In this document: positions 61,191 through 64,000 of the stretch, piece by piece
Numbering within the stretch: the first letter of the stretch is position 1
Layout of the letters: each line of letters starts with the position of its first letter
Assembly (NCBI GenBank): GCA_036971475.1
Contig: JBAIZL010000007.1
Span: 27,952,447 to 28,016,446 of the forward strand
Length of the DNA stretch: 64,000 nucleotides
Direction of reading: 5' to 3'
Origin: Prosapia bicincta
Lineage: Eukaryota > Arthropoda > Insecta > Hemiptera > Cercopidae
Made by a program: the position numbers and the translations under genes
Notes under the pieces: generated by a model
The model's input: the letters and a program-made list of their open reading frames with translations, nothing else
Databases searched by the model: none
Told to the model about the DNA's origin: nothing

Positions 61191-61563
61191 AGAAAACACA
61201 AAAAGAAATATGAGAGAATGAAATAAAATAATTGTAATCACAGATTGTGTAGAGTAGAAATCAGATGTCACAGATGCACAGATTAAAGATATATATATTG
61301 TTTCCATGAACATATGAGTGATTATAGTTTATATAAGTCTGTCAGGGGAAAAGAGATAAGGCTATTTGGAAAAAAAAATCAAAAAAAAATGTTGAGGATG
61401 TTGGTAATGTCAACCAACGAAAAGCTTTGAATGTATTGTTCAATAAATTATTTCTGTAATTAGTGTATATTATTTAATCTTAAAAATAATTCTAACAGGA
61501 AAACATATTTGATATTCTACATATATATATATAGGTTAGTTCTAGTAGAGCTTAAAGCTTATT

Positions 61564-61890
61564 TAGGAATTTTTGGACTTGATAGGAGACTGACAGACTT
61601 ACCTAAAGGCAATAGTCCAAAACTGCAATCTCTTGGAAATAAGCACATATAAAACACAATAAAACACTTAATACACTATTATTTGAAATATTTCGATCAA
61701 CATGATCTTCTTCAGTCAAGAAAGAGCATCTTTCTTGACTGAAGAAGATCATGTTGATCGAAATATTTCAAATAATAGTGTATTAAGTGTTTTATTGTGT
61801 TTTATATGTGCTTATTTCCAAGAGATTGCAGTTTTGGACTATTGCCTTTAGGTAAGTCTGTCAGTCTCCTATCAAGTCCAAAAATTCCTA
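61564..61890. repeat. Perfect inverted repeat, 162-bp arms, 3-base spacer
   Basis: Arms 61564-61725 and 61729-61890 are exact reverse complements by direct comparison, around the spacer gca (61726-61728). Symmetry stops at the outer (TA)n run. The arms include cttcttcagtcaagaaaga and atttcgatcaacatgatc, a 'gaagaagatc...gatcgaaat' layout like Penelope-type terminal repeats. A diverged single arm lies at 61061-61190. No coding sequence. Confidence 0.95.
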
Positions 61891-62763
61891 TATATATATA
61901 TATATATTATAACTTAACTTTTGTTATAATTAAATTTATTTTTAAATGTTATTTATTTACCTTACCTATTAATGTCACACCTTCAGGTTTATAAAAGAAA
62001 TAACAGTCTTCCATTTTTAAACATCACTTGCATTTATTTTCTTCAATTAACTCTACACATTATTCCAAATTTATATTAATATTGTGCAGTGACAGGCTTG
62101 ATATCTTAACTAAATTACAATGATAAAAGGTGGACTTCTGTAGCTTTAGATTTCTAGTAGAATAACATAAAAAAAACAGTATTAAAAATTTATTCTTGCT
62201 CTCGGGTTGCTATTACGGGAACTTTGCTTTTTAAATTAGAAATGGTGACTAGAATAATTTTTATAAATTTTGATGAACTTAAAATTTGTTTTAAACTAAA
62301 CGATAGGTGTCTGTTGGCTACACTTATATTCAAATATACTTATTGTTCTGAAGAGTCCTTGGAATCCTGGCTTTGTTCACTTCCGCTTACACTTGACACA
62401 AAAAAACTTACTTTATATTTCAAAAAAAACTTTTACGTCACACTTTTAAAATTTACTTATAAAAAAACTCTTTACTTAATTTAATCAATTTCTCCCTTTA
62501 CAACACTTCCATCTTGGTCCCCACCAATCCGTCTTCCTCTGAGACGCTCCTCAAACTTCCTGTAAACTCCCGATCATTTAGTTTTTATGAAATCCCTAAT
62601 CTCTCCCACTACCACCAATACGTTCTTTGTAAGTTTCCCACAGTTCTACAATTAGCTAAACCTAACGGTACACGGTTAATTCCCCAGGCTATATCGGCCG
62701 CTGGATTTCCCGTCTTAACCACTATGGACCCTTTTCTATTGTCTATTTGCCGGACTCAGCCTA

Positions 62764-63479
62764 AGGTTGTGCAAAGTTTCACAGTACCGCTCAGAGTTTA
62801 TTGTTGCACCACGTTCAAGAAAGTCAATAAGAAGCACACCTTGCCTGTCCCAAAAAACCGTCGCCATAATCCTCCTTGCTGAAAATATTTGCAAACATTT
62901 TCTTGGTTTTTTGGGGGAGCTTGTGGCTCCCACTCCATGGACTGTACTTTCGTTTCGCAATTAATGTGTTTTACCCATGTCTCATCACCAGTTACGATGC
63001 GAACCCGTAGTGAATCACCATGTCTGTCGTAGGCATCCAGAAATGTCAAACTTGCCTCCATTCGCTGACTTTTATGGCGATCAGTAAACATTTTCGGCAC
63101 CCATCTTGCACAAAATTTGTGGTAGCCCAACCTTTGTGTGACAATTTCAAACAACAAAGTCCGTGAAACTTGTGGGAAACAAAGCGAAAGCTCCGTTATC
63201 GTGAATCAGCGGTTTTTGCGAACCATTTCTTCAACTTTAGCGACTAGTTCATCAGCCACAATGCTTGGACGTCCGCCTCTTCGCTTTGTCATGAACGTCA
63301 GTTCGGCCATTTTTAAACTGAATGCACCATTTAATCACAGAACTTTTATTCATTACGTTGTCTTCGTAAACTTCACACACTTGGCGATAAATGTCTATCG
63401 GTTTTAAGTTTTTCGCCAACAAAAACCGTATCACTGACCGCATCTCACAACTGGCGGGATTTTCAATAGCAGCGCACAT
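62764..63479 (-). pseudogene. Mariner transposase, N-terminal two thirds, frameshifted
   Basis: The start is at 63479 (MCAAIENPASCEMRSVIRFL), followed by KWCIQFKNGRTDVHD. A frameshift near 63240 precedes the GRPS-type linker and a second helix-turn-helix (IVTQRLGYHKFCARWVPKMF). IVTGDETWVKH holds the first catalytic Asp, then QSMEWEPQAPPK. In another frame ARRIMATVFWDRQGVLLIDF continues to YCETLHNLR, where homology ends. The second and third Asp are lost by truncation. This is closest, from memory, to the SETMAR-like group and distinct from the copy at 57.5 kb. Confidence 0.8.
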
Positions 63480-63638
63480 CTTCAGTTGAAATTGCGAAAA
63501 AACGGGCAACGCGGAACCCGTTGTCACTGCTGGACGCAGAATGAGTTGCCGAGTGCTCGCGCACCAAAATGTACGAGATCGGAGCGCGCCTAGCGGTGTC
63601 AGACAGAAACGTTCTTTACTTTCTGAATAGCCCTCGCA
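62764..63638 (-). mobile_element. Mariner element, 3'-truncated
   Basis: The 5' end, on the minus strand, is tgcgagggctattcagaaag (63638 backward), a typical mariner end. Homology stops at about 62764, in the middle of the transposase, so the other terminal repeat is missing. Confidence 0.75.
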
Positions 63639-63857
63639 CATAATACAATAAAAAGTTATATTATACACATACATATTGCACAGAAGTAAGTAAAAGGAAG
63701 TTATTTTGACATAGAAGGCTTCATATCTAATAAATTTGTTTAACAAATTAAAGATTTTTTCTTCTCACGCAAAATTTCCTTGTAACTTGTTAATTTTTTT
63801 GTTTTGTGTCAGAAATATACATATCGTTGGAGTCATGTTTTCCAAAATTTGTAAGCT

Positions 63858-63984
63858 TTACTCAATTAAACTAAGGCATTTTGTCAAGTTTCTAACTGTC
63901 ATTTCATCTTCTATGTCAACTGAGTCTAAAGCATCTACGATTTTAGGATCTTGCTCACGCATTTCTATTAGCTCATCAATTAAT
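63858..63984 (-). pseudogene. Acidic C-terminal fragment of a possible Tigger-like transposase
   Basis: On the minus strand from about 63984 the frame reads QLIDELIEMREQDPKIVDAL, then DSVDIEDEMTVRN and LTKCLSLIE with a stop at 63858. Acidic tails of this kind occur in pogo/Tigger transposases, but no catalytic motif is in view. An in-frame TGA lies just upstream, so either a frameshift or a splice site (accag) separates it from the rest, beyond the window end. Confidence 0.3.
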
Positions 63985-64000
63985 TGTCAGCTCCTGGTTG

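Larger units (their letters stand above)
19542..64000 (+). other. Probable Myo18 intron continuing past the window
   Basis: No exon encoding the expected converter, IQ or coiled-coil segments was found after 19541, so this 44 kb is provisionally one intron. Unassigned stretches with nothing I can support: 22110-22332, 22484-23865, 24986-26525 (a gaggggggtcgac block near 25392), 26663-27499, 47921-48432, 48721-49465, 53339-56613, 58862-59675, 60466-61015, 61191-61520 and 61891-62763. The last has a less AT-rich part (62490-62763) that may be transposon debris. Confidence 0.5.

Noticed and set aside
62514..62882. 122-codon plus-strand frame
   Set aside because: Its second half overlaps the minus-strand mariner transposase; the first half has no recognisable domain.

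Overview
This is eukaryotic, AT-rich DNA with large introns. The dense mariner, Tigger/pogo, piggyBac-like and Penelope-like debris is typical of a large-genome insect or other arthropod. I cannot name the species. There are no bacterial features, and I recognised no tRNA or rRNA gene.

The frame of the window is one plus-strand host gene. Four exons (414-573, 4299-4485, 6892-7050, 19323-19541) join in phase. They encode a continuous part of the motor domain, into the converter, of a class XVIII myosin (Myo18; Drosophila Mhcl). The next coding exon, which should continue with the motor's VFF-type converter segment, was not found. The remaining 44 kb is therefore probably a single intron that runs past the window.

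Inside these introns lie: (1) a satellite array of about 19 kb (27.5-46.4 kb) of 116-118-bp dimers built from 58-bp half-units, with higher-order repeats and a 5'-truncated, frameshifted non-LTR retrotransposon at its right edge; (2) an apparently intact single-coding-exon gene at 50134-53319 for a 1061-residue protein, which looks like a Ulp1/C48-type protease head with His and Cys replaced, followed by fourteen 40-residue repeats and a basic tail; (3) a possible minus-strand first exon with a signal peptide (22333-22483); (4) many transposon remnants. These include four independent mariner copies, one with its 3' end tandemly multiplied five times, a Penelope-like fragment with a GIY-YIG domain, piggyBac remnants with TTAA-flanked short elements, a Tigger-like deletion derivative nested in a hAT-like element, several foldback elements, and a perfect inverted repeat with 162-bp arms.

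The best candidate for something undescribed is the repeat-bearing pseudoprotease-like gene nested in the Myo18 intron. Next are the satellite, whose half-units nearly all carry a 3'-splice-site-like motif on the sense strand of the host gene, and the mariner with the multiplied end. All functional statements rest on reading motifs by eye; no database search was possible.
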